Source of the DNA: Comamonadaceae bacterium
GTDB taxonomy: Bacteria > Pseudomonadota > Gammaproteobacteria > Burkholderiales > Burkholderiaceae_C
Assembly: GCA_947452325.1 (NCBI GenBank)
Contig: CANGCZ010000131.1
Span: 1 to 5,205 of the forward strand
Direction: 5' to 3'
Length of the DNA: 5,205 bases
Part shown: positions 1 to 5,137 of the stretch, piece by piece
How positions within the stretch are numbered: the stretch's first letter is position 1
How the letters are laid out: every line of letters begins with the position of its first letter
Made by a program: the position numbers and the translations under genes
The notes under the pieces: generated by a model
What the model saw: the letters and a program-made list of their open reading frames with translations, nothing else
Told to the model about the DNA's origin: nothing
Databases searched by the model: none

Positions 1-839
1 ACCAGCAGTTCCCGCCACAACGCGAGATCCCACAGCGGCGCGGTCAAAGGCGGCAGTCCTTGCGGCACGGTGCCGACCAGCTTCATGCCCTGGTTTTGCC
101 AATCGAGCGACCATGCCAAAACAGTGGTGAGGGCAATCGTCGCCACCGGCCCGGCTTTGGCTGTCAAGTCGGCGGTGCGTGCTTTGAGTCCCCAACGGAT
201 CAACAGCGGTTTGAGACCTTTACGCACCCAAAATAAAAACGCTGTGGCAGCTACACCGACCACCAAAGTCAGCACGTGTGTGTGCGAGATTTGCTGCGCC
301 AAGGCGCTCAGCAGGTCGACAAAGTGGTTTCCTTCGGCTTTCACGCCCATCAGCGTTTTGAGCTGGCTGGCGGCAATCAACAAACCGGATGCGGAGATAA
401 AGCCGGAGATCACCGGGTGGCTCAGAAAATTCGCCAGAAAACCCAGGCGCAGCAAACCCATGAGCAACAACATACCGCCGGACAAAAAAGCCAGTGTCAT
501 CGCGACCTGCCAATACGCGTGCGTACCGGACGCCGCGTGTTCAGCCACTGCCGCCGCTGTCATCAAAGACACCACCGCCACGGGACCCACCGCCAGCACC
601 CGGCTGCTGCCAAGCAAGGCGTAAAGCAACAGCGGCGCCACGCTGGCGTACAAACCGACCTCAGGCGGCAAGCCTGCCAGCAACGCATAGGCCAGACTTT
701 GCGGGATCAGCATGACGGTGACGATGACTGCCGCCACCAAGTCGTTGCTGAAACTTTGCTTGTTGTAGCTGCGCCCCCAGTCCAGCACGGGCAGCGAGGG
801 CAGGCTGTCCCTCAGCGAAAAAAAAGATGCGTGTTTCAG
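1..839 (-). CDS. SulP-family inorganic anion permease, N-terminal part (runs off left edge)
   Basis: About 279 residues of a SulP (SLC26-like) membrane transporter are present; the rest of the membrane domain and any C-terminal STAS domain lie beyond base 1. The family moves sulfate, bicarbonate or other anions across the inner membrane. Visible family hallmarks are LPVLDWGRSY, then DLVAAVIVTVMLIPQSLAYA and LAGLPPEVGLYAS in the first helices, then VLAVGPVAVVSLMT, and later LANFLSHPVISGFISASGLL. The start is uncertain. No ATG, GTG or TTG lies in frame between the upstream stop (864-866) and GTG at 786-788, but the family-like LPSLP segment begins before that GTG. I chose CTG at 837-839, which has an AGGA six bases upstream. 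The gene follows the YeeE pair on the same strand, so it is probably co-transcribed and may export sulfite/sulfate or import sulfate. Family call is sure; substrate and start are not. Confidence 0.88.
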   Translation of the reverse strand, partial: MKHASFFSLRDSLPSLPVLDWGRSYNKQSFSNDLVAAVIVTVMLIPQSLAYALLAGLPPEVGLYASVAPLLLYALLGSSRVLAVGPVAVVSLMTAAAVAEHAASGTHAYWQVAMTLAFLSGGMLLLMGLLRLGFLANFLSHPVISGFISASGLLIAASQLKTLMGVKAEGNHFVDLLSALAQQISHTHVLTLVVGVAATAFLFWVRKGLKPLLIRWGLKARTADLTAKAGPVATIALTTVLAWSLDWQNQGMKLVGTVPQGLPPLTAPLWDLALWRELL

Positions 840-845
840 AGGTTG

Positions 846-849
846 TCCT
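846..849 (-). promoter_or_regulatory. Putative ribosome binding site supporting a CTG start of the SulP gene
   Basis: On the minus strand AGGA lies six bases before CTG at 837-839. It is the only Shine-Dalgarno-like match well placed for an in-frame start. The competing GTG at 786-788 has purine-rich GAGGGA only at an excessive distance. Confidence 0.4.
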
Positions 850-863
850 GGGTATAGCCGGGT

Positions 864-1328
864 TCAAATCGGGTTGAGCTTGGCTTTGCGGGGAGAATGA
901 ACGAAACGGTCCAACAGCTCAAAGCCGACCATGCCAATGACCATGGCGATCACAAACACCAGGGCTTTGGGCTGACCAGAAGCCATGGATACCAGTGCCG
1001 GGCCGGGACAAAACCCCGCCAAACCCCAGCCCGCGCCGAACAACACGCTGCCGACGATCAGCGGTTTGTCAATTTGGGAATTGGAGGGTAAGCGCAGCAT
1101 GCCGCCCAGAAAGTTGGAGGTGCGTTTTTTAGCCAAGGCAAATGCAAAAAAACCGACGGCGATGGCGCCGCCCATGACCAGCGCCAATGACGGGTCCCAC
1201 AAGCCGAACAAATCCAGAAAACCCAAGACTTTCCCGGGGTCGGTCATGCCTGAAAGTATCAACCCCAAGCCGAACAAGAGCCCGACCAGAAATTCGCTGG
1301 CGCGGTGAATCATGCTGTTTTTCATCAT
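864..1328 (-). CDS. YeeE/YedE-family membrane protein, second of a pair (PmpB-like)
   Basis: A 154-residue membrane protein of the YeeE/YedE sulfur-transport family, whose members include the thiosulfate transporter YeeE and the PmpA/PmpB pairs. It has the diagnostic SGMTDPGKVLGFLDL at about residues 26-40 and GAGWGLAGFCPGPALVSM at about 98-115, with a single cysteine, C107, in the GFCPGP motif. In family members with known mechanism, cysteines at such places contact the sulfur substrate. Hydrophobic segments fall near residues 12-28, 46-65, 88-106 and 121-138, consistent with about four helices and a half-size partner. The start at 1326-1328 is chosen because AAGGA (1336-1340) sits seven bases upstream; a second ATG follows directly. 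Longer versions would overlap the preceding gene. It most likely pairs with the neighbouring YeeE protein to form one channel; cargo may be thiosulfate or a persulfide-type sulfur species. Confidence 0.9.
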   Translation of the reverse strand: MMKNSMIHRASEFLVGLLFGLGLILSGMTDPGKVLGFLDLFGLWDPSLALVMGGAIAVGFFAFALAKKRTSNFLGGMLRLPSNSQIDKPLIVGSVLFGAGWGLAGFCPGPALVSMASGQPKALVFVIAMVIGMVGFELLDRFVHSPRKAKLNPI

Positions 1329-1335
1329 GGCTGTT

Positions 1336-1340
1336 TCCTT
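1336..1340 (-). promoter_or_regulatory. Ribosome binding site overlapping the preceding stop codon
   Basis: AAGGA on the minus strand overlaps the TAA stop (1339-1341) of the upstream yeeE-like gene and lies seven bases from the ATG at 1326-1328. It fixes that start and suggests translational coupling of the pair. Confidence 0.7.
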
Positions 1341-1776
1341 AAAAAATGTGACGAACCAGATAAACGGTGACGAAGCCCGCGCCCATGAAAGACAGCGTGG
1401 CCACCAGCGAGCGCGGGGACATGCGCGACAAACCACAAACGCCGTGGCCGCTGGTGCAACCCGAGGCGTAGCGAGTGCCTATGCCCACCAGCAGACCGGC
1501 AGCCACCACCGTCCATTCAGTCGCATCAATTCGTGGTGCAGATGCAAAACCTGCGGGTGCCAGTGAGGTGAATACCAACGGGGCGGCAAACATACCAAGT
1601 AAAAACGCGACCCGCCACAGGCTGTCGCCGACTTTGGGGGGCAGCAAGCCACCCAGAATGCCGCTGATACCCAGAATGCGCCCATTGAGCAAAATGAATA
1701 CGGCCGAGGCCACGCCTAAGAGAACGCCGCCGCTCAGCGATGCCCAGGGGGTGAAATGCAACCAATCCAGATTCAT
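1339..1776 (-). CDS. YeeE/YedE-family membrane protein, first of a pair (PmpA-like)
   Basis: A 145-residue integral membrane protein of the YeeE/YedE family. The signature is GIGTRYASGCTSGHGVCGLSR at about residues 98-118, holding C107 and C114 in the family's SGCTSGHGxCG motif, followed by MSPRSLVATLSFMGAG. Upstream, NGRILGISGILGGLL (about 31-45) is also typical. Hydrophobic stretches near 15-30, 55-70, 88-102 and 124-141 suggest four helices. Full-length YeeE proteins are roughly twice as long with an internal repeat, so this and the next gene are probably the two halves encoded separately. The ATG at 1774-1776 overlaps the TGA of the regulator gene (ATGA), which supports the start and indicates coupled translation. 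The role inferred from family and context is movement of thiosulfate or reactive sulfur across the inner membrane; direction and substrate are not determined by the sequence. Confidence 0.92.
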   Translation of the reverse strand: MNLDWLHFTPWASLSGGVLLGVASAVFILLNGRILGISGILGGLLPPKVGDSLWRVAFLLGMFAAPLVFTSLAPAGFASAPRIDATEWTVVAAGLLVGIGTRYASGCTSGHGVCGLSRMSPRSLVATLSFMGAGFVTVYLVRHIF

Positions 1777-2102
1777 GCTTTGTCTCCTGTGTCAGATTCG
1801 CAAAATTGCTGGTACATGACCGCCATGACCGCCAATGCCTGCGGGCTGGCGATCTGGTAATAAATGTGCTTGCCGTCGCGGCGTGTGCTGACGAGTTCTT
1901 CTTCGCGCAACACGGTGAGTTGCTGTGAGAGTGTGGGTTGCACGATGCCCAGTATCTCTTCGAGTTCGCCGACGCGTTTTTCGCCCAGCGATAACTGGCA
2001 CAACAGCATCAGCCGGTCCGGGTTGGACAGGACTTTCATCAGGCGCGCGGCCAGCGCGGCAGATGCTTTCATTTTTTCAAGGTCAAAGGTGACGGCTTCC
2101 AT
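1773..2102 (-). CDS. ArsR-family repressor, BigR/SqrR-type persulfide sensor
   Basis: A 109-residue winged-helix repressor. The DNA-reading region is VGELEEILGIVQPTLSQQLTVL (about 44-65), followed by the wing TRRDGKHIYYQI (73-84). Cysteines are C35 (LLCQL) and C101 (QQFCES), 66 residues apart. From memory this equals the spacing of the redox pair in BigR (C42/C108) and SqrR (C41/C107), which are oxidised or bridged by persulfides so that the protein leaves DNA. No classical ArsR metal motif (ELCVCDL-like) is seen. The start at 2100-2102 is preceded by AGGA nine bases upstream; an in-frame extension to 2168 would begin inside the promoter and adds non-family sequence. Autoregulation and control of the divergent dioxygenase operon are inferred from the palindrome between them. 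Confident for family, moderately confident for persulfide sensing. Confidence 0.92.
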   Translation of the reverse strand: MEAVTFDLEKMKASAALAARLMKVLSNPDRLMLLCQLSLGEKRVGELEEILGIVQPTLSQQLTVLREEELVSTRRDGKHIYYQIASPQALAVMAVMYQQFCESDTGDKA

Positions 2103-2139
2103 GGGGTGAATTCCTGAGCATTTGGGTAGTGATGTAAAA

Positions 2140-2168
2140 AGTATATTGACAAATATATTGTTTGTCAA
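2140..2168 (-). promoter_or_regulatory. Sigma70-type promoter for the leftward regulator-yeeE-sulP operon
   Basis: On the minus strand a perfect -35 TTGACA occupies 2163-2168. A 17-bp spacer leads to the -10 TATACT at 2140-2145. Initiation would fall near 2132-2133, leaving about 30 untranslated bases before the ATG at 2100-2102. Confidence 0.75.
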
Positions 2169-2172
2169 TATA
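2142..2172. promoter_or_regulatory. Perfect 12-bp inverted repeat, predicted repressor operator
   Basis: TATATTGACAAA (2142-2153) and its exact reverse complement TTTGTCAATATA (2161-2172) flank a 7-bp spacer. The repeat covers both predicted -35 boxes and touches both -10 boxes. Its size and symmetry suit one dimer of the adjacent ArsR/BigR-type repressor, and BigR operators are known to be TA-rich palindromes over promoter elements. Binding by this protein is inferred. Confidence 0.8.
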
Positions 2173-2174
2173 TT
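2146..2174 (+). promoter_or_regulatory. Sigma70-type promoter for the rightward dioxygenase-trxC-cio operon
   Basis: A perfect -35 TTGACA (2146-2151), a 17-bp spacer and the -10 TATATT (2169-2174) are visible. Initiation near 2181 gives a leader of about 24 bases that contains AAAGG (2194-2198) six bases before the ATG at 2205. Confidence 0.78.
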
Positions 2175-2204
2175 ATTGGAAAACTAATTCACAAAAGGTA
2201 ATCT

Positions 2205-3077
2205 ATGACCACCCCAGCTCAACCGCAAGTTCACGGCATCTTCGACCCGGCCACCTGGACGGTGACTTATGTGGTTTACGAAAAGCCCGGTTCGGCCTGC
2301 GCCATCATCGACTCGGTGTTGGACTACGACCCCAAATCCGGGCGCACCAGCCACACCAGTGCCGACAAAGCCATTGCCTTTGTCAAGGCGAATGATTTGA
2401 AGTTGGAATGGATTTTGGAAACCCATGCCCACGCCGACCATTTGTCAGCTGCGCCTTATTTGAAGCAGCAACTCGGCGGCAAAACCGGCATCGGCGACCA
2501 CATCACCGGCGTGCAAAAAGTGTTCAAAGGCATCTTCAATATGGAGAGCAGTTTCAAACTCGACGGCTCACAATTCGACCATTTGTTTGCCGATGGTGAA
2601 AGCATTCACATCGGTGCTGTCAGCGGCCACACCATGTACGTGCCCGGCCACACCCCGGCTTGCGTGGCTTACCAGTTCGGTGACGCGGTGTTTGTCGGGG
2701 ACACCATGTTCATGCCCGATGTCGGCACCGCGCGCTGCGACTTCCCCGGCGGGGACGCCAAGACCTTGTACGCTTCCACCCGCAAAATATTGAGCCTGCC
2801 TGATACCACCCGTTTGTTCATGTGCCACGATTACCCGCCCAACGACAGGCCTGTGGCGTTTGAAACCACCGTGGCCGAGCAACGCGCAAACAACATCCAT
2901 GTGCATGACGGTATCAGCGAGGCCCAGTTTGTGCAGATGCGTACCCAGCGCGACGCTACATTGGAAATGCCAGTACTGATATTGCCTGCGGTGCAAATCA
3001 ATATCCGCGCGGGTGAGTTGCCGCCCAAGGAAGACAACGGCATCTCTTACGCCAAAATTCCTTTGAACGCTCTCTGA
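2205..3077 (+). CDS. MBL-fold persulfide dioxygenase, ETHE1/Blh-like
   Basis: A 290-residue metallo-beta-lactamase-fold protein with the HxHxDH metal motif as THAHADHL (H74, H76, D78, H79), then VPGHTPAC (H149), VGDTMF (D166) and MCHDY (H208). ETHE1-type enzymes bind a single iron with the equivalents of H74, H149 and D166 and oxidise glutathione persulfide (GSSH) with O2 to sulfite and glutathione in the cytoplasm. The TARCDFPGGDAKTLY stretch (175-189) matches the R-x-DF segment that separates this group from glyoxalase II. No signal peptide and no fused rhodanese or DUF442 domain are present. The start at 2205 is set by AAAGG and by the promoter just upstream. It is first in a rightward operon and divergent from a BigR/SqrR-type regulator, the classical pairing of Blh with BigR. 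A glyoxalase II or other hydrolase is less likely given this context. Confidence 0.9.
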   Translation: MTTPAQPQVHGIFDPATWTVTYVVYEKPGSACAIIDSVLDYDPKSGRTSHTSADKAIAFVKANDLKLEWILETHAHADHLSAAPYLKQQLGGKTGIGDHITGVQKVFKGIFNMESSFKLDGSQFDHLFADGESIHIGAVSGHTMYVPGHTPACVAYQFGDAVFVGDTMFMPDVGTARCDFPGGDAKTLYASTRKILSLPDTTRLFMCHDYPPNDRPVAFETTVAEQRANNIHVHDGISEAQFVQMRTQRDATLEMPVLILPAVQINIRAGELPPKEDNGISYAKIPLNAL

Positions 3078-3083
3078 TATTGA

Positions 3084-3090
3084 TTGAGGA
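3084..3090 (+). promoter_or_regulatory. Strong ribosome binding site deciding the trxC start
   Basis: TTGAGGA ends seven bases before the ATG at 3098-3100. An in-frame TTG-type start further upstream (3080) would place this site inside the coding region and add six residues with no family match. Confidence 0.75.
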
Positions 3091-3097
3091 TCCCGTC

Positions 3098-3541
3098 ATG
3101 AGCGACAAAATACATTTGGTCTGCCCCCATTGCAACGCCACCAATCGCGTGCCGTTAGACAAATTGCAAGCCGAACTCAACTGCGGCAAATGCAAAGCGC
3201 CCTTGTTGACAGCGCACCCCGACAACTTGGGCGAAGCCGCTTTCAACGCCCAATTGGCGAAAAGCGATTTACCGTTGGTGGTGGATTTTTGGGCGCCTTG
3301 GTGCGGCCCCTGCCGCATGATGGCTCCTGCCTACGAAAAGGTCAGTCAAGACCTTCATGGCCGTGCTCGTTTTGTCAAAGTGAACACCGAGGACGAACAA
3401 AGCTTGGCTGCGAAATACAACATCCGAAGCATTCCCACTTTGGCCGTTTTTGCGGGTGGCCGTGAAATGGCCAGACAGCCTGGGGCGATGTCGGCCCCCG
3501 ATTTGGCGCGTTGGGTCAGCGCTGCATTGCTCAAGGTTTAA
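3098..3541 (+). CDS. trxC: Thioredoxin 2 (TrxC)
   Basis: A 147-residue cytoplasmic thioredoxin with an N-terminal zinc ribbon, CPHC (C9, C12) and CGKC (C29, C32), which distinguishes thioredoxin 2 from thioredoxin 1. The thioredoxin fold follows, with FWAPWCGPCRM giving active-site C69 and C72 and the cis-proline at P113 in SIPT. Length and layout are those of Escherichia coli TrxC. It reduces disulfides and, in principle, protein or low-molecular-weight persulfides, using thioredoxin reductase encoded elsewhere. The gene lies 20 bases after the dioxygenase gene and 29 bases before the DUF2892 gene, so it is likely co-transcribed. In E. coli trxC is OxyR-controlled; here its position under the palindrome suggests control by the sulfur-sensing repressor instead. 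A role in removing bound sulfane sulfur or resetting persulfidated proteins is inferred. Confidence 0.95.
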   Translation: MSDKIHLVCPHCNATNRVPLDKLQAELNCGKCKAPLLTAHPDNLGEAAFNAQLAKSDLPLVVDFWAPWCGPCRMMAPAYEKVSQDLHGRARFVKVNTEDEQSLAAKYNIRSIPTLAVFAGGREMARQPGAMSAPDLARWVSAALLKV

Positions 3542-3570
3542 ACAGACCCATCACCAATGAAAGAAAAATC

Positions 3571-3783
3571 ATGACTCAAAACGTAGGCGGCATCGACCGC
3601 ATTCTTCGCATCGTCGCTGGTTTGGCGCTGGTCATCTTGGCCGCCACTGGCGTGCTTGGCCCCTGGGCTTGGCTGGGCCTCATAGCGTTGGCGACCGGAC
3701 TCGTGGGCATTTGCATGCCCTACAAATTGTTTGGTTTCAGCACCTGCGCCATCAAAACTGATACCGACACAGTCACTGAATGA
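3571..3783 (+). CDS. DUF2892 (YgaP-like) small membrane protein
   Basis: A 70-residue protein of the DUF2892 type, the family of the membrane part of the rhodanese YgaP. It opens with NVGGIDRILRIVAGLAL, the typical N-terminus, then has two hydrophobic helices (about 11-29 and 32-47). The next segment is CMPYKLFGFSTC with C48 and C59, a variant of the usual CPLYxxxGxxTC signature. The start at 3571 has a GAAAG (3559-3563) seven bases upstream; a longer reading from 3511 would overlap trxC. Such proteins are frequent neighbours of rhodaneses, ArsR regulators and persulfide dioxygenases, but their biochemical role is not settled. Here no rhodanese domain is attached, so a sulfur-carrying or membrane-docking job using the cysteine pair is only a suggestion. 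It ends seven bases before the oxidase gene. Confidence 0.85.
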   Translation: MTQNVGGIDRILRIVAGLALVILAATGVLGPWAWLGLIALATGLVGICMPYKLFGFSTCAIKTDTDTVTE

Positions 3784-3790
3784 GATAAGC

Positions 3791-5137
3791 ATGAACGCTC
3801 TTGATCCCGTCGTACTGGCGCGTTTGCAGTTCGCTGCTAACGTTACTTTCCATATTTTGTTTCCCACCATCAGCATTGCCATGGGCTGGTTTTTGTTGTT
3901 TTTCAAAACCCGCTTTGTGGCGACTGGAGAAAAGCATTGGATGGACGCCTACCAGTTCTGGATCAAGATTTTTGCCCTGACTTTCGCCTTGGGCGTGGTC
4001 AGCGGCATCACCATGAGTTTTCAGTTCGGTACCAATTGGCCAGGCTTCATGAACACTGTGGGCAATATCGCTGGGCCATTGCTGGCCTACGAGGTGCTCA
4101 CAGCTTTCTTTTTAGAAGCTACATTTTTGGGCATCATGCTGTTTGGTCGAGGTCGTGTCAGCGAAGGCGTGCATACCTTGGCGACATGGCTGGTGGCTTT
4201 GGGCACGACGGCATCCGCATTTTGGATTTTGGCGCTCAATTCGTGGATGCACACGCCTGCTGGCTTTGAGATGATCAACGGTCAAGCGCATGTCACGAGT
4301 TGGTTTGAGGTGATCTTCAACCCATCATTTCCTTATCGCATGACGCACATGTTGCTGGCCTCGGGCCTGACAGGTTCGTTTTTGTTGGCAGGTATCAGCG
4401 CCTATCGGTGGCTCAAAGGGGACCGCGCCAAAGACGTGATGGCCTCGCTGCGCACTGGCATCACGGTCGCTGCGGTATTGATACCACTGCAAATAGGGGT
4501 GGGCGATATGCATGGTTTGAACACCTTGCATTACCAACCCGCCAAGCTGGCAGCGATGGAAGGCATTTGGGAAACCCAAACCGGTGTACCTGCGGTCTTG
4601 TTTGCTATCCCTGACCAAGCCACGCAATCCAACAAATATGAAGTTGCCATTCCCCAACTGGCTTCTTTTTACCTGACCCATGACTGGAACGGCGAGGTCA
4701 AGGGTATCAAGGATTTTGCTGAGCATCCCCCTGTGGGTCCTGTGTTTTGGGCGTTTCGCATCATGGTGGGTGTCGGTTTACTGATGCTCGCCGTCAGCTG
4801 GTTTGCCAGCTATGAATTGAAATTCAAAAATACCTTGTCTAAGCGCACCGCCATGGTGTTGGTGGCCATGACCTTTGCCGGATGGGTGGCGCTGGTATCT
4901 GGTTGGTATGTGACAGAGATTGGCCGCCAGCCTTGGTTGGTCTATGGCGTCTTGACCACGGCGCAAGCAGCATCCCAAGTGCCCGCAGGCAATATTGCGC
5001 TGTCCTTGGCCATGTACCTGACGCTGTATGCAGCCTTGCTCTCGGCCTATGTGTCTGTGGTGTTTTATCTGGCTAAAAAAGCGGTTGACGGCGGTGTTGA
5101 CACGCCATTACCAGCACAGGGACTGAGTCATGTCTGA
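3791..5137 (+). CDS. cioA: Cytochrome bd-type quinol oxidase subunit I, cyanide-insensitive (CioA) class
   Basis: A 448-residue inner-membrane haem subunit that oxidises quinol and, with subunit II, reduces O2 to water. Haem ligands in E. coli CydA terms are present: H21, H186 (YRMTHM) and M325 in FRIMVG (equivalent of M393). Conserved acidic residues E101 and E109 and the signature GWYVTEIGRQPW (371-382) are intact. The quinol loop keeps K252 and E257 (QPAKLAAMEG). The protein is 74 residues shorter than E. coli CydA (522), and the haem-ligand methionine is shifted by 68, so the long C-terminal Q-loop insertion is missing, the mark of the CIO/short-loop class. The start at 3791 has only a weak GAG six bases upstream and may depend on coupling to the preceding gene. 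bd oxidases resist sulfide and cyanide, which fits an operon led by a persulfide dioxygenase. cydA would be an equally valid name. Confidence 0.95.
   Translation: MNALDPVVLARLQFAANVTFHILFPTISIAMGWFLLFFKTRFVATGEKHWMDAYQFWIKIFALTFALGVVSGITMSFQFGTNWPGFMNTVGNIAGPLLAYEVLTAFFLEATFLGIMLFGRGRVSEGVHTLATWLVALGTTASAFWILALNSWMHTPAGFEMINGQAHVTSWFEVIFNPSFPYRMTHMLLASGLTGSFLLAGISAYRWLKGDRAKDVMASLRTGITVAAVLIPLQIGVGDMHGLNTLHYQPAKLAAMEGIWETQTGVPAVLFAIPDQATQSNKYEVAIPQLASFYLTHDWNGEVKGIKDFAEHPPVGPVFWAFRIMVGVGLLMLAVSWFASYELKFKNTLSKRTAMVLVAMTFAGWVALVSGWYVTEIGRQPWLVYGVLTTAQAASQVPAGNIALSLAMYLTLYAALLSAYVSVVFYLAKKAVDGGVDTPLPAQGLSHV

Noticed and set aside
70..857. Long plus-strand open frames (184 and 193 codons) opposite the SulP gene
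   Set aside because: The minus-strand frame carries continuous SulP family motifs. The plus-strand translations are rich in Pro, Gln, Arg and His with no family resemblance, typical of antisense shadows in GC-rich coding DNA.
1329..1436. Longer start for the second YeeE-like protein
   Set aside because: It would overlap the first YeeE gene by about 100 bases. The added residues lack membrane-family character and a perfect AAGGA serves the ATG at 1326-1328.
2103..2168. In-frame upstream extension of the regulator to a TTG at 2168
   Set aside because: It would start inside the operator/promoter and before the predicted transcription start, adds residues unlike ArsR proteins, and ignores the AGGA before the ATG at 2100-2102.
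3078..3084. ATATTGA just upstream of trxC as a second operator half-site
   Set aside because: There is no matching inverted half nearby, and similar single ATATTG matches occur inside the dioxygenase gene (near 2787 and 2978), so this is likely chance.
3542..3570. Possible terminator or promoter between trxC and the DUF2892 gene
   Set aside because: The 29 bases hold no GC-rich hairpin with a T-run and no convincing -35/-10 pair; they contain only a modest ribosome binding site.
3731..3790. Extended start of the bd oxidase subunit inside the DUF2892 gene
   Set aside because: Haem-ligand numbering (H21, H186) and the usual CydA N-terminus fit the ATG at 3791; the extra residues come from out-of-frame DUF2892 sequence.
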